Shown here in pieces: positions 1 to 7,454 of a DNA stretch of 30,012 nt. This DNA comes from Desulfobacterales bacterium (GTDB taxonomy: Bacteria; Desulfobacterota; DSM-4660; Desulfatiglandales; Desulfatiglandaceae): contig JAIOSR010000088.1 in assembly GCA_021107495.1 (NCBI GenBank), forward strand, positions 1 through 30,012. Reading direction: 5' to 3'. Each line of letters starts with the position of its first letter. Within the stretch, counting starts at the first letter, position 1. A program made the translations under genes and the position numbers. A model generated the notes under the pieces. That model had not been told where the DNA came from. It worked only from the letters and a program-made list of their open reading frames with translations, and did no database searches.

Positions 1-135
1 ATATTCCCCTTGCTTGAAGATATAACGGCCTGCCTCGTATTCCTGCATCGCGGTAATTTTTAACATCTTTTCCAACATGTGATCATTTAGTTGGTTCAAC
101 AGGACTATGCATCTCAGATCATTTAGGCCGAACAT
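1..135 (-). CDS. Cyclic-nucleotide-binding domain protein, N-terminal fragment
   Basis: Only the first 45 codons are inside the window; the gene continues past the left edge. The start ATG (133-135, complement) follows a GAGGAG ribosome binding site. The visible protein begins MFGLNDLRCIVLLNQL and continues with a segment of the type YEAGRYIFKQGEY, which matches the first beta strands of the cNMP-binding/Crp-like fold (a helix followed by 'G..I..qGe'). It could be a Crp-like regulator or a stand-alone effector domain; the part that would decide this is missing. It lies 25 bp downstream of the receiver-domain gene on the same strand, so the two may be cotranscribed and could be one signalling unit (inference). 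Confidence 0.6.
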   Translation of the reverse strand, partial: MFGLNDLRCIVLLNQLNDHMLEKMLKITAMQEYEAGRYIFKQGEY

Positions 136-160
136 TTGCTCCTCCTCATTGGGCATGCGG

Positions 161-649
161 CTACACCTGGCCCTTCTGCCTGCAAATCCATTCCACCTTT
201 GACATTTTTTCACCGAATTTCTCACAAAAAAATTCACCTAATTCGTCAAAAAGAACCTTCCATGTTGATTTTCCTGCGTCATGGGCAACCATTATGTTTT
301 CCAAAAGCCGGTCAATCTCCCCTAACTTGTCTTTGGGCAGAAAGGCAATGGAACCTCTACGGATAGAGGTCATGAGCGTATCATAATTCATGGCATGGGC
401 GGTCAGCATAATCGCCGGGATGTTTTTTTCTACGGCCTCCTCTAAGAGTTTCAGACCGTCAACACCCATGATATCAAGGATGGCCAGGTCGTATCTGAAC
501 TTATTAATTTTTTCCGATGCTGTGGAATAATCCTTGGCCTTGTCAACTTCCACATTGTCAAGGATTTCCTCGATTGTTGCCAGAACGTCTTCTTCGTCAT
601 CCACGGCCAGAATTCTTTTTCCTTCAAGGTAGGGTTTTCCCTCTGACAT
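161..649 (-). CDS. Orphan response regulator (receiver domain plus short conserved tail)
   Basis: Single-domain response regulator of 162 residues. I chose the start at 649 because AAAGGAGA lies just upstream; an in-frame ATG at 679 has no such site. The receiver fold carries the acidic pair D17-D18 (AVDDEED), the phospho-acceptor D59 (LAILDIMGVDG), T83 (IMLTAHA) and K106 (FLPKDK), so all phosphorylation residues are present. No DNA-binding or enzyme domain follows. Instead about 40 residues remain with the pattern W-x3-LFDELGEFF-x2-KFG. The same tail occurs in the paralogue at 20814-21314. The partner kinase is not in the window. It probably acts through protein-protein contact, perhaps with the cyclic-nucleotide-binding protein encoded immediately downstream (inference). 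Confidence 0.88.
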   Translation of the reverse strand: MSEGKPYLEGKRILAVDDEEDVLATIEEILDNVEVDKAKDYSTASEKINKFRYDLAILDIMGVDGLKLLEEAVEKNIPAIMLTAHAMNYDTLMTSIRRGSIAFLPKDKLGEIDRLLENIMVAHDAGKSTWKVLFDELGEFFCEKFGEKMSKVEWICRQKGQV

Positions 650-770
650 CTTTGATTCTCCTTTTAAAAAAAAGGCCATGATTTTTAAGCTTTTTTGAAA
701 AAATACACTTTAATACAAATTTTCATGGAACCATCAATCACCTGTCAAGGTTAAAGCTTCCTTAGAAATA

Positions 771-797
771 GAGGCGCCGCACGGCGCGGCGCCTTTT
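771..797 (-). terminator. GC-rich hairpin after the rhodanese gene
   Basis: A perfect 8-bp stem, ggcgccgc (773-780) with gcggcgcc (786-793), encloses a 5-nt loop. It lies 27 bp beyond the rhodanese stop, and the sequence leaving it on the minus strand is T-rich but not a clean T run (tctatttct). It most likely ends the rhodanese transcript. TTTT also follows it on the plus strand, so it could act both ways. Confidence 0.55.
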
Positions 798-819
798 GCC
801 GGTCAGCCGGAAAAGTCAA

Positions 820-1260
820 TCATTTTTCAACCGGATACTTGGCCTTTTCCCAGGCCTTCCATCCTCCGTCAATGCTCACGACGTTTTTGTATCCCATCCG
901 GTCAATACTGCAACAGGACAGGCTGGCCCTGCCGCCGGTCTTGCAATACATGAGTATCCTGGTATTTTTGTCCGGGATTTTCTTGGCAATCTTGAATTCC
1001 AGCAGACCCCTGGGGATATTCATGGCACCAGGGATATGACCGGCCTTGTATTCGCCCGGCCCCCTGCAGTCCAGAAAGACCGCACCACCCTTGTCAAATT
1101 GGGCCTTTGCCTCGGCCGGGGCAATTTCCGTGATGTTGGATTTGGCCTCCTTGACCAGGTCCTTTTTTGTCATATCCTTGGCCAATGCCAGTGGGGCATT
1201 AAGTGCAAAGGCTACTCCGATCATAAAGGCAATTATAAAAACAAGGTTCTTTCTTTTCAT
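820..1260 (-). CDS. Exported rhodanese-like sulfurtransferase
   Basis: A 146-residue protein with a Sec-type signal peptide (basic KRK, then a hydrophobic stretch at 6-25, cleavage probably after ALA at 25-27). A single rhodanese domain follows. The active-site loop is C106-K-T-G-G-R, the Cx4R loop of the family, with D64-C65-R66 and the GHIPGAMNIP segment also typical. The mature protein should carry persulfide sulfur on C106 in the periplasm. The start ATG has AAGGAGG seven bases upstream. It lies downstream of, and on the same strand as, the YeeE-TusA-DsrE cluster but 414 bp away, so it is probably a separate transcript with a related role. C65 and the C116-C117 pair are further thiols of unknown role. 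Confidence 0.9.
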   Translation of the reverse strand: MKRKNLVFIIAFMIGVAFALNAPLALAKDMTKKDLVKEAKSNITEIAPAEAKAQFDKGGAVFLDCRGPGEYKAGHIPGAMNIPRGLLEFKIAKKIPDKNTRILMYCKTGGRASLSCCSIDRMGYKNVVSIDGGWKAWEKAKYPVEK

Positions 1261-1674
1261 CAGACTACCTCCTTATTGCTAATCCTCAAATAATTATTCA
1301 AATTTTATACTTATATGCCCGCTAAAATATTCCTTCACCCCCTTTCAAAAGATGTAATCGACAAAAAAACCCTTTCTTTTCACTTCTATAGGGAGGGGAG
1401 CTATATTGAGTAGATTTTCTTTCCTTCATCACATGTTACAGCCAAAACAATCCTGGCGGGTGATTGCATTACAGGGTAAAACGGCCAGCAAATTGTGACT
1501 TTTTTTGTTCGGGAAATATTTTCGAGGGGCATGATGGGGATGGAGGTCCACATTTTAATCCCAACGCCTCATTATTTATTGCTTTTCGTAAGAAGGAGCC
1601 CACACGTATGACAGGCGAGAAAAGCAACAAGGATAAAGAAATTTTTAATACAACAGAATCAAATAATTCAGCAA
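1261..1674. other. Intergenic gap between the rhodanese and TusB-like genes
   Basis: A 414-bp stretch. It holds the rhodanese ribosome binding site (about 1268-1274, complement) and AT-rich sequence that probably contains its promoter, but I found no convincing -35/-10 pair. I see no RNA gene. Reading frames here have no recognisable product. Confidence 0.4.
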
Positions 1675-1848
1675 CTACCACCAGGAGATGACTTTATCGT
1701 TTTCGAAGATTGCATCGATGAGCTTTTCATAATCCGTCTGCTCGTCATACAGCGGAAACTCGGAAGTCTCGTTCCCTTCCGAAAGGATTCCCATCAGGGT
1801 TTTGGTGTTGTCGGCCGGCTCTGATTTCAGTATATGCAGCAATTTCAT
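1675..1848 (-). CDS. Small TusB/DsrH-like sulfur-relay protein (57 aa)
   Basis: Short gene with ATG at 1846-1848 behind TTTAGGAG, 9 bp after the preceding gene on the minus strand. The product starts MKLLHILKSEP and ends LIDAIFENDKVISWW. A short N-terminal strand of the 'MLH.l..S' kind and a C-terminal '..V.SW' are the two ends of the TusB/DsrH fold, whose usual length is about 95 residues, so the middle looks shortened. There is no cysteine, whereas DsrH normally has one; this resembles degenerate TusB proteins that serve as scaffold. Context, as the last of three DsrE-fold genes behind tusA, supports the call. The family assignment rests on ends and context only. Confidence 0.6.
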   Translation of the reverse strand: MKLLHILKSEPADNTKTLMGILSEGNETSEFPLYDEQTDYEKLIDAIFENDKVISWW

Positions 1849-1857
1849 TTTGAACTC

Positions 1858-2151
1858 CTAAAAAGGTACGATGAGATCCATTTCTTTCAGTTTATTGCCG
1901 ATTTCTTCGAGGCTCAGATACTGAAAGCCATGCTGATCCGCGTTTACTTTATTATTGGAAAAATATTCGCATTCCATATCCTCCAACCATTCCAGATTCT
2001 CTTTGTATTCGTCGGTCATATCCACTTCAATGTCTATGACAAACATATAGGAGTAAAAATTTTCCACTGCCAGGCCAAGGGTGGAACGTGATCCCTCCCA
2101 GAGGTCCTCTTTTTTTCGCACCAAAAAGGCTACATGCTTGACGTCTTCCAT
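1858..2151 (-). CDS. DsrF/TusC-like DsrE-family protein
   Basis: A 97-residue cytoplasmic protein. It opens with a beta strand (KHVAFLVRKKED), a helix with SRSTLGLAVENF, a second strand (YMFVIDIEVD), and ends with a helix and strand (SLEEIGNKLKEMDLIVPF). This is the layout of the DsrE/DsrF/TusC fold, where one residue pair forms the edge of a heterohexamer. C61 is the only cysteine and sits where a sulfur-carrying cysteine could lie. It is 15 bp from the DsrE-like gene before it and 9 bp from the TusB-like gene after it, so the three are cotranscribed. The subfamily (F versus C versus a separate type) cannot be settled from the sequence alone. Confidence 0.65.
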   Translation of the reverse strand: MEDVKHVAFLVRKKEDLWEGSRSTLGLAVENFYSYMFVIDIEVDMTDEYKENLEWLEDMECEYFSNNKVNADQHGFQYLSLEEIGNKLKEMDLIVPF

Positions 2152-2166
2152 CTTTAGTATTTCCTC

Positions 2167-2475
2167 CTAAAATGTAACGTAGCGGTCACATTCCTCAACC
2201 AGTTCGCCGTTCCTGGCCTGGGTCGCATAATCTTTTTCCCCAATCCCGACGACGGGTGGCTTCAAGTTATGGCTTTCAAAACCCACATTGCACAGGGACA
2301 TCTTGGCAAGACCTTCAAGTTCTCCGAACCGGGGATCCTGGGTCAAAAGGGTGCCCAAATGGCTGAAAAAGATCGTTATCTCCACGTCCTCCTTTTTCTT
2401 GGCCGCCTGGCACAATTTGATTACCTTTTCAAGGTGCTCATTAGAACTCACAAAGACTCCCAAGGATTTGGCCAT
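2167..2475 (-). CDS. DsrE-family sulfur-relay protein
   Basis: A 102-residue protein of the DsrE/TusD type. It starts with a strand and helix (SLGVFVSSNEHLEKVIKLC), then a hydrophobic strand (VEITIFFSHLG), as in DsrE-like proteins that move persulfide sulfur between carriers. Of its cysteines C22, C62 and C96, C62 (SLCNVGFESHN) lies closest to the position of the sulfur-accepting cysteine in DsrE/TusD. ATG at 2475 has AAAGGAG upstream. It is separated from tusA by 173 bp without an obvious terminator. Together with TusA and the two small genes after it, it forms a TusBCD/DsrEFH-like relay. Whether the flow is towards sulfur oxidation, tRNA thiolation or dissimilatory reduction cannot be read from the sequence. 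Confidence 0.75.
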   Translation of the reverse strand: MAKSLGVFVSSNEHLEKVIKLCQAAKKKEDVEITIFFSHLGTLLTQDPRFGELEGLAKMSLCNVGFESHNLKPPVVGIGEKDYATQARNGELVEECDRYVTF

Positions 2476-2648
2476 GTTATAACTCCTTTGTTTAAAATCA
2501 GGTCAAATATTATTTGATTGATAAAAATTAAATGCAATCAGCAAAGATGAGAAAGCGACTAAGATGTTACGTACCTGCGGAATTGTTATTTATTAAAGTT
2601 GCTTTTTTATCGGCAATTCGCAATCCGAAATCCCATTCACCAGAACTC

Positions 2649-2888
2649 CTATTTCAACTTTAGGTAAAACCGGGTGAAGCCGTCATCCTCTTTTTCTCCG
2701 AGGTACTCATGCCCGTTCTTTGTGGCAAAACCGGGAAGGTCGTTTTTAGTGCCTGGATCCGTTCCCAGGATTTCGATGATCTGGCCCGAGCTCATCTTTC
2801 CTACGGCCTTTTTCGTCTTTAGAAGCGGCATGGGGCAGCTCAGTCCTCGACAGTCCAATGTTTCATCCGGTGTAATGTCATCTACCAT
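2649..2888 (-). CDS. tusA: TusA/SirA-family sulfur carrier
   Basis: A 79-residue protein with the TusA signature LDCRGLSCPMPLLKTKKA: the CPxP motif has its catalytic cysteine at C18, and a second cysteine (C13) lies five residues earlier. TusA proteins accept sulfur as a persulfide on the CPxP cysteine and hand it to DsrE-fold proteins. It lies 47 bp after the YeeE/YedE transporter gene, a frequent pairing in which the transporter delivers thiosulfate or another sulfur compound and TusA receives the sulfur. The length is normal for the family. A TATCAA-containing AGGAGG-type ribosome site precedes the ATG at 2888. Confidence 0.93.
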   Translation of the reverse strand: MVDDITPDETLDCRGLSCPMPLLKTKKAVGKMSSGQIIEILGTDPGTKNDLPGFATKNGHEYLGEKEDDGFTRFYLKLK

Positions 2889-2935
2889 ATCAAAAGCCTC
2901 CTTATATTGTTTTTGTTACCATATCTAAATCTGAT

Positions 2936-4141
2936 TTATATTTCTACTATGAATTTATCTGTTTCCTCGTTCCATGTGGCAATGAGATAATAAGCACAAA
3001 GGACCAGGAACAGGACTACTAACGCCCATTTATAGGACAGGTAATTCGGCAGAAACACCCGGCTGCCTATCAGAGATGTAAAGCCTTCCGAAGATTTAAT
3101 CAGGGCTTTAAACAATGATGTGGACAGGCAAAAACAGATGACCGCTATAATGAGTTTGACCTGCCCTTCACCGGCCCTCCAGACCGATCCGCTTCCACAA
3201 CCCCCGGACAATAACATGCCAAAACCGAAGACAATGCCCCCCACCAGGCTTCCAAACCAAAATGTCTGGGTCACATAGACTTCCTCTCCTCTCAGTCCGG
3301 TCCATTTGAGGGCAGCAAAGCCTAAAATGCTTATCATCAGGCTGATGGCAATGGCCCTTGCCACCTCTCCTTCACCGGTCATGAAAGGGTCTCTGAAACC
3401 CCGGACAAAACAGAATCGGCATCTTTGAATGATCACGCCGAATGCAATGCCGCAGAGGAGAAGACCGCCTATTTTTGTAAGGGCCTGCCGGGTGTAAAGC
3501 CATGCGCATATGATGGCAATAATGAAGACTGCCACACCTAAATATGGCTCCACATCAAGCCAATTGAAGGCATTTTTTTTCTTCTTGGCCCCACTTCCAC
3601 CGGACGCCCCTGACGGCAGGTGCTCCAGTTCCCAGTATATATAACGAAGCCCAAGGTATGCGCCTACGAATAAGCCCACCATCATGGCAAGCCCGCCAAA
3701 GGAGAGGGCACTAAGGGCCGAATAAAAACCGCCCACGTTGCATCCGCCGGCCATGGCCGCCCCGATACCCATGAGTGTTCCACCCACAACACCCTTTATA
3801 AGTTCCAGGGGAGGGGCCATTCGAATGGCGAACTGCTTGGACATGAGCGCGGCCCCGAAGGCTCCCCACAGCAATCCCAAAGTCAGGATCGAATTCGTGG
3901 AGATCAGCGGAGAGACCGGCTGGTGGTGGTAAATGCCCACGAGATTGAAAAACCAGTCTCCCCAGTTCCTGAGCCCGCCTGCAACTCCCCACGGCCTGGC
4001 CCAGGCAAAGGTGATTACACTCATAATACCGATCAATAGTCCCCCAAGCCATATGGGCCAGTTCTTCATAAAAACGGTTTGATAGCCCTGTTTCAGGAGT
4101 CCAAACATTACACTGTTTTCATTTTGATCATTCATGATCAA
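2936..4141 (-). CDS. YeeE/YedE-family sulfur-compound transporter
   Basis: An integral membrane protein of about 400 residues with some 9-10 hydrophobic segments. It carries the two repeated family motifs, AGGCNVGG (C134) and SGGCGSGS (C315), plus QRCRFCF (C241, C244). In the characterised thiosulfate transporter TsuA, conserved cysteines in the equivalent places line the path of the substrate. A charged cytoplasmic loop (GSGAKKKKN) divides the two halves. The annotated start is TTG at 4139-4141, well spaced from GGGAG; an ATG two codons later is also possible. The neighbours are a TPR protein (15 bp upstream) and tusA (downstream), which points to import of thiosulfate or a related sulfur species linked to the TusA relay. 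Confidence 0.9.
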   Translation of the reverse strand: MIMNDQNENSVMFGLLKQGYQTVFMKNWPIWLGGLLIGIMSVITFAWARPWGVAGGLRNWGDWFFNLVGIYHHQPVSPLISTNSILTLGLLWGAFGAALMSKQFAIRMAPPLELIKGVVGGTLMGIGAAMAGGCNVGGFYSALSALSFGGLAMMVGLFVGAYLGLRYIYWELEHLPSGASGGSGAKKKKNAFNWLDVEPYLGVAVFIIAIICAWLYTRQALTKIGGLLLCGIAFGVIIQRCRFCFVRGFRDPFMTGEGEVARAIAISLMISILGFAALKWTGLRGEEVYVTQTFWFGSLVGGIVFGFGMLLSGGCGSGSVWRAGEGQVKLIIAVICFCLSTSLFKALIKSSEGFTSLIGSRVFLPNYLSYKWALVVLFLVLCAYYLIATWNEETDKFIVEI

Positions 4142-4156
4142 TGTATCTCCCTGAGG

Positions 4157-4579
4157 TTAGCAGCCTTCCTCTTCTTCCTCTTCAATTTTTTCCTTTTGGG
4201 CGGGGCCTGCCCGGGGAGGTGGTGGGGCGGACGGAATGGTTTTGCCGGGGCTCATTTCGCCTCTTACGGAGACGTCCGGTGCAATGAGATTTGCATTTTT
4301 CTCCACCTTTTCGGCTAACCCGAAAACCATCGCCATATCATAATAGCGCCAGGCTAAAGTGGAAGAGGGATCGGCCAGTATGGCCCTTCGAAAGTATCCC
4401 TTGGCATCCAGATACTTTCCCCTTTGATATGCCTGCTTGCCAAATGCGAGCATTTTGGCACAGAGAGCCTTATCAGGAACAAATCGTTGGGGCTCTTCAC
4501 AAGCGGTCTTTTGGGGAATGCAAAGGATTGCGTTTAACAGTAGTGCTAAAAACAGGAAAGGGAGGATTTTTTGCTTCAT
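4157..4579 (-). CDS. Exported TPR-repeat protein with acidic Cys-ended tail
   Basis: A 140-residue protein with a signal peptide (MKQKILPFLFLALLLNAILC). Cleavage is probably before CEEPQRF, but no lipobox is clear. A TPR-like helical pair lies in the middle (AYQRGKYLDAKGYFRRAILADP and the helix after it). The C-terminal third is low complexity: a proline-rich stretch (PSAPPPPRAGPA), then six glutamates and a final Gly-Cys. It is the first gene of the sulfur operon, 15 bp before the YeeE/YedE transporter, so it may be a periplasmic binding or assembly partner of that transporter (inference). The terminal cysteine is unusual. I do not recognise a named family. Confidence 0.7.
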   Translation of the reverse strand: MKQKILPFLFLALLLNAILCIPQKTACEEPQRFVPDKALCAKMLAFGKQAYQRGKYLDAKGYFRRAILADPSSTLAWRYYDMAMVFGLAEKVEKNANLIAPDVSVRGEMSPGKTIPSAPPPPRAGPAQKEKIEEEEEEGC

Positions 4580-5041
4580 AACCTAGTCCTCTGAAAAACA
4601 GGTTATTGCCAAAAAACTTATATTTTCATATCCTTAGAATAAGAATTTATTGAGGGGATTAGGCTGAAAAATGAACCTTTTGCAAAAATAATGTTAGGCT
4701 TTCAGGTTACTTTGATGTCTTTATGTAGACGTAGTCCTAATTCAGTAAATGATTTAGTCCTACATTGCTTGTGCAATTTTGTGAGTGCCTTGGGATAACC
4801 AACATTTTTAGCAACGAACGAATCGCCAAAAGGTCCTTAAATGTAGTAAGGATGATGATAGGATCGTATCTCTTTTTTGAATTTTTAAATATCTCAAAGT
4901 CGGATGTGTGTCAAGATATAAAACTTTATCTTGAAAGAAAAATACCTTGACAATCCCTTTTGCGCTTGACATTTTACGTATACTTTTGTCTTGGTTATCG
5001 ATCCTTATATTTAGAAACTTTCGCCATTATTCCGGGTAGCC
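4580..5041. other. Divergent intergenic region between the sulfur operon and rnfC
   Basis: A 462-bp region that must hold the promoters of both divergent operons. On the rnf side it contains an inverted repeat (separate entry) and two TTGACA boxes at 4947-4952 and 4966-4971, with TATACT at 4979-4984. None of these pairs has normal spacing, so I cannot name the promoter. A direct repeat TAGTCCTA occurs near 4732 and 4755. No gene is visible. Confidence 0.45.
4911..4934. promoter_or_regulatory. Inverted repeat upstream of rnfC, possible operator
   Basis: tcaagata (4911-4918) and tatcttga (4927-4934) form a perfect 8-bp inverted repeat around an 8-nt spacer, 108 bp before the rnfC start and just ahead of two TTGACA boxes. 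The dyad fits a dimeric regulator site. I do not recognise the regulator. Confidence 0.4.
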
Positions 5042-6361
5042 ATGAACGGATCATTGTTGACATTCCTAAAAGGTGGAGTCCATCCCCCTGAATCAAAGGA
5101 ACTTACAGAGCACCTGCCAATTGAATCCATGCCCCTTCCTGCAACCGTGGAGATCCTTCTAAGCCAGCATTTTGGTGCGCCCTGCACGCCCCTGGTCAAA
5201 AAGAAAGATGAGGTAGTTGAGGGTGACATGATCGGAGAGGTAAAGGCGGGTCTCGGGGCCGGCATCCATAGCAGTGTCACCGGAAAGATAAAAAATATAG
5301 CCACTTCCGCACATCCCATATCAGTGAGCGCCTCATCCGTTGTTATCCAGACGGATTCGGAAGCCGGGCCCAGAGAGTATACACCCTGTAAATGGATGGA
5401 TCTTTCAAGGGATGAATTGCTCGGCAGAATAAAAAGGGCCGGAATTGTAGGGATAGGCGGGGCCGGTTTTCCCACCCATGTGAAGCTTTCGCCGCCACCT
5501 GAGGCCAAGGTGGACACCTTGATCATAAACGGAGCGGAATGCGAGCCTTATCTGACCACGGATCACCGCGTTATGCTTGAACACCCTGACCAGGTTATTG
5601 AGGGGGCTAAGATACTCTCGATCATATTAGGGCTAAAGGAATGTCATATAGGTATCGAGGCGAACAAGCCGGATGCCATAGAGGCATTGCAAAAGACGGC
5701 TAAGGAGTCTTCCAACGGTTTTCGCATATTAGTTGATTCCTTGAAGGTCAAATATCCCCAGGGTTCCGAAAAGCAGCTTATCGAGAGCATTACCGGCCGG
5801 CGGGTCCCCGGCTTCGGGCTTCCCTTTGACGTGGGTGTGATCGTACAGAATGTGGGTACGACCAGGGCCGTTTACGATGCGGTGGTGCTCGAAAAGCCCC
5901 TTTACGAGAAGGTAATCACCATATCGGGAAGAAGTATTAACCGGCCCGCAAATTTGCTGGTCAGGGTCGGTACCAAGTTAAGCGATATCGTCTCCTTTTT
6001 GGGCGGGACAAAACCGGAGTTGTCCAAGGTTTTGATGGGCGGACCCATGATGGGTTTTGCCGTATCCACCCTTGATATGCCGGTGACCAAAACGACCTCC
6101 GGCGTCCTTTTCCTTACAGAGGAAGAGATAGACATTCGCCCCCATGGCCAGTGCATCCGTTGCGGGTGGTGCCTGGATGCCTGCCCCATGGGTCTTTCGC
6201 CAAATGAGATTGCCATCTATGTGGAAGCGGGACGTGCAGAAGATACCTCCCAGTTCGGAGTGTTTGAGTGCTTTGAGTGTGGCTGTTGCGCCTTTGTATG
6301 CCCGGCCAAACGGCCCCTTGTGCAATTTATTCGCCTTGCCAAAATGAAGGCTAAAAAGTAA
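5042..6361 (+). CDS. rnfC: Rnf complex subunit RnfC
   Basis: Peripheral NADH-binding subunit of the Rnf ferredoxin:NAD+ oxidoreductase, 439 residues. The N-terminus shows the family opening FLKGGVHPPESKELT. A glycine-rich flavin/nucleotide site follows (GIVGIGGAGFPTHVKL), then INGAECEPYLTTDHR. Two [4Fe-4S] motifs close the protein: C371, C374, C377, C381 (CIRCGWCLDACP) and C410, C413, C416, C420 (CFECGCCAFVCP). All residues expected for a working subunit are present. The ribosome site before ATG 5042 is weak (GGGTAG). It is the first gene of rnfC-D-G-E-A-B-apbE; in Rnf, electrons run between RnfB and RnfC through the membrane subunits. Confidence 0.96.
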   Translation: MNGSLLTFLKGGVHPPESKELTEHLPIESMPLPATVEILLSQHFGAPCTPLVKKKDEVVEGDMIGEVKAGLGAGIHSSVTGKIKNIATSAHPISVSASSVVIQTDSEAGPREYTPCKWMDLSRDELLGRIKRAGIVGIGGAGFPTHVKLSPPPEAKVDTLIINGAECEPYLTTDHRVMLEHPDQVIEGAKILSIILGLKECHIGIEANKPDAIEALQKTAKESSNGFRILVDSLKVKYPQGSEKQLIESITGRRVPGFGLPFDVGVIVQNVGTTRAVYDAVVLEKPLYEKVITISGRSINRPANLLVRVGTKLSDIVSFLGGTKPELSKVLMGGPMMGFAVSTLDMPVTKTTSGVLFLTEEEIDIRPHGQCIRCGWCLDACPMGLSPNEIAIYVEAGRAEDTSQFGVFECFECGCCAFVCPAKRPLVQFIRLAKMKAKK

Positions 6362-6431
6362 TAAAAATCCCGAAGCTATTTATCTAAGGAGTAGCGTCAT
6401 CGAAGAACAGGTAAAAGAGAGCACCCTTCCG

Positions 6432-7454
6432 GTGTCCGAGTCCCCTTTGTGGACCGTCTCTATTTCTCCGCATGTGAAAAGCAGGGAATCGGTGGAAAAG
6501 ATTATGTGGACCGTGGTGGCCTGCCTGCTGCCCCCGCTCATCTTGTCTGTCTTTATCTTTGGCCTGCAGACCCTCATTATTACACTGATCAGCGTCATAA
6601 GCTGTGTTGCCACAGAGGCGATTTCTCAGAAACTCCTTAATCGCCCCATAACCATCAGAGATGGGAGTGCCGTGATTACAGGGCTTCTGATGGCCTATAT
6701 TATACCGCCCGGCGTGCCATACTGGATTCCCATATTAGGTGCAATAATGGCCATTTATGTGGCCAAACACCTCCTGGGCGGCATCGGGTTCAACATTTTC
6801 AACCCCGCCCTGATCGGTAGAGCCTTTCTGCTGGCCTCTTTTCCGGTTGCCATGACCTCGGCCTGGCTTACACCCATTCGCGATGCGGCAGTCTTCAAAT
6901 ATATGGGTACGGGAATAGACGCGGTCTCCACTGCAACACCGCTCTATGTGCTGAAGCATTACGGCATGGCGGCAGTTCTTGAAAAATTCGGGTCCCTGTC
7001 TACTATTTATGGTGATTTTTTTATTGGCTGGCGTCCCGGGTGCATTGGCGAGACATCCGCTCTGCTGCTTCTTATCGGTGGCATTTATCTCCTGTACAAG
7101 AAATATATCACCTGGCATATACCGATCTCGGTGATCGTATCTGTGGGTTTTTTTACCTGGGTATTTGGCGGGGAGAAGCTATTTACGGGCAACCCTTTAC
7201 TGGCAGTTCTTTCCGGCGGTGTCATATTAGGGGCCTTTTTCATGGCCACCGATTACGTGACCTCTCCGACCCAGAAAACAGGGAAGCTTATTTTCGGTGC
7301 CGGTGTGGGTGCCCTGACCGTTCTTATTCGCCTGAAAGGCGGGTATCCGGAAGGGGTCTGTTATGCCATCCTGCTCATGAACCCGCTCACTCCCGCCTTT
7401 GAGACATGGTTCAAACCCAAACGTTTTGCGCCGCCAAAGGGTGCTGAAAAATGA
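6432..7454 (+). CDS. rnfD: Rnf complex subunit RnfD
   Basis: Membrane subunit with about nine hydrophobic helices. The covalent flavin site typical of RnfD/NqrB is visible as STATPL, with the FMN-carrying threonine at T169 counted from GTG 6432. ApbE, encoded at the end of the operon, attaches that FMN. The start is uncertain. GTG 6432 has no ribosome site, while a good one (AAGGAG, 6386-6391) lies seven bases before an in-frame ATC at 6399, and the codons between (EEQVKESTLP) look like genuine RnfD N-terminus. The real start is therefore probably ATC 6399, or an ATG changed to ATC. The stop overlaps the rnfG ATG (ATGA), indicating translational coupling. Confidence 0.93.
   Translation: MSESPLWTVSISPHVKSRESVEKIMWTVVACLLPPLILSVFIFGLQTLIITLISVISCVATEAISQKLLNRPITIRDGSAVITGLLMAYIIPPGVPYWIPILGAIMAIYVAKHLLGGIGFNIFNPALIGRAFLLASFPVAMTSAWLTPIRDAAVFKYMGTGIDAVSTATPLYVLKHYGMAAVLEKFGSLSTIYGDFFIGWRPGCIGETSALLLLIGGIYLLYKKYITWHIPISVIVSVGFFTWVFGGEKLFTGNPLLAVLSGGVILGAFFMATDYVTSPTQKTGKLIFGAGVGALTVLIRLKGGYPEGVCYAILLMNPLTPAFETWFKPKRFAPPKGAEK

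Noticed and set aside
743..748. TTGACA (complement) upstream of the first receiver gene as a promoter
   Set aside because: No acceptable -10 box lies 16-18 bp further on, so it was not listed.
1469..1681. Minus-strand frame of 70 codons after the TusB-like gene
   Set aside because: It starts at a GTG within the last codons of the TusB-like gene in another frame, and its product has no family features.
1609..1692. 27-residue plus-strand frame with a good AAGGAG before its ATG
   Set aside because: It overlaps the end of the TusB-like gene on the other strand, its product is low complexity (TTESNNSATTT) and nothing supports expression.
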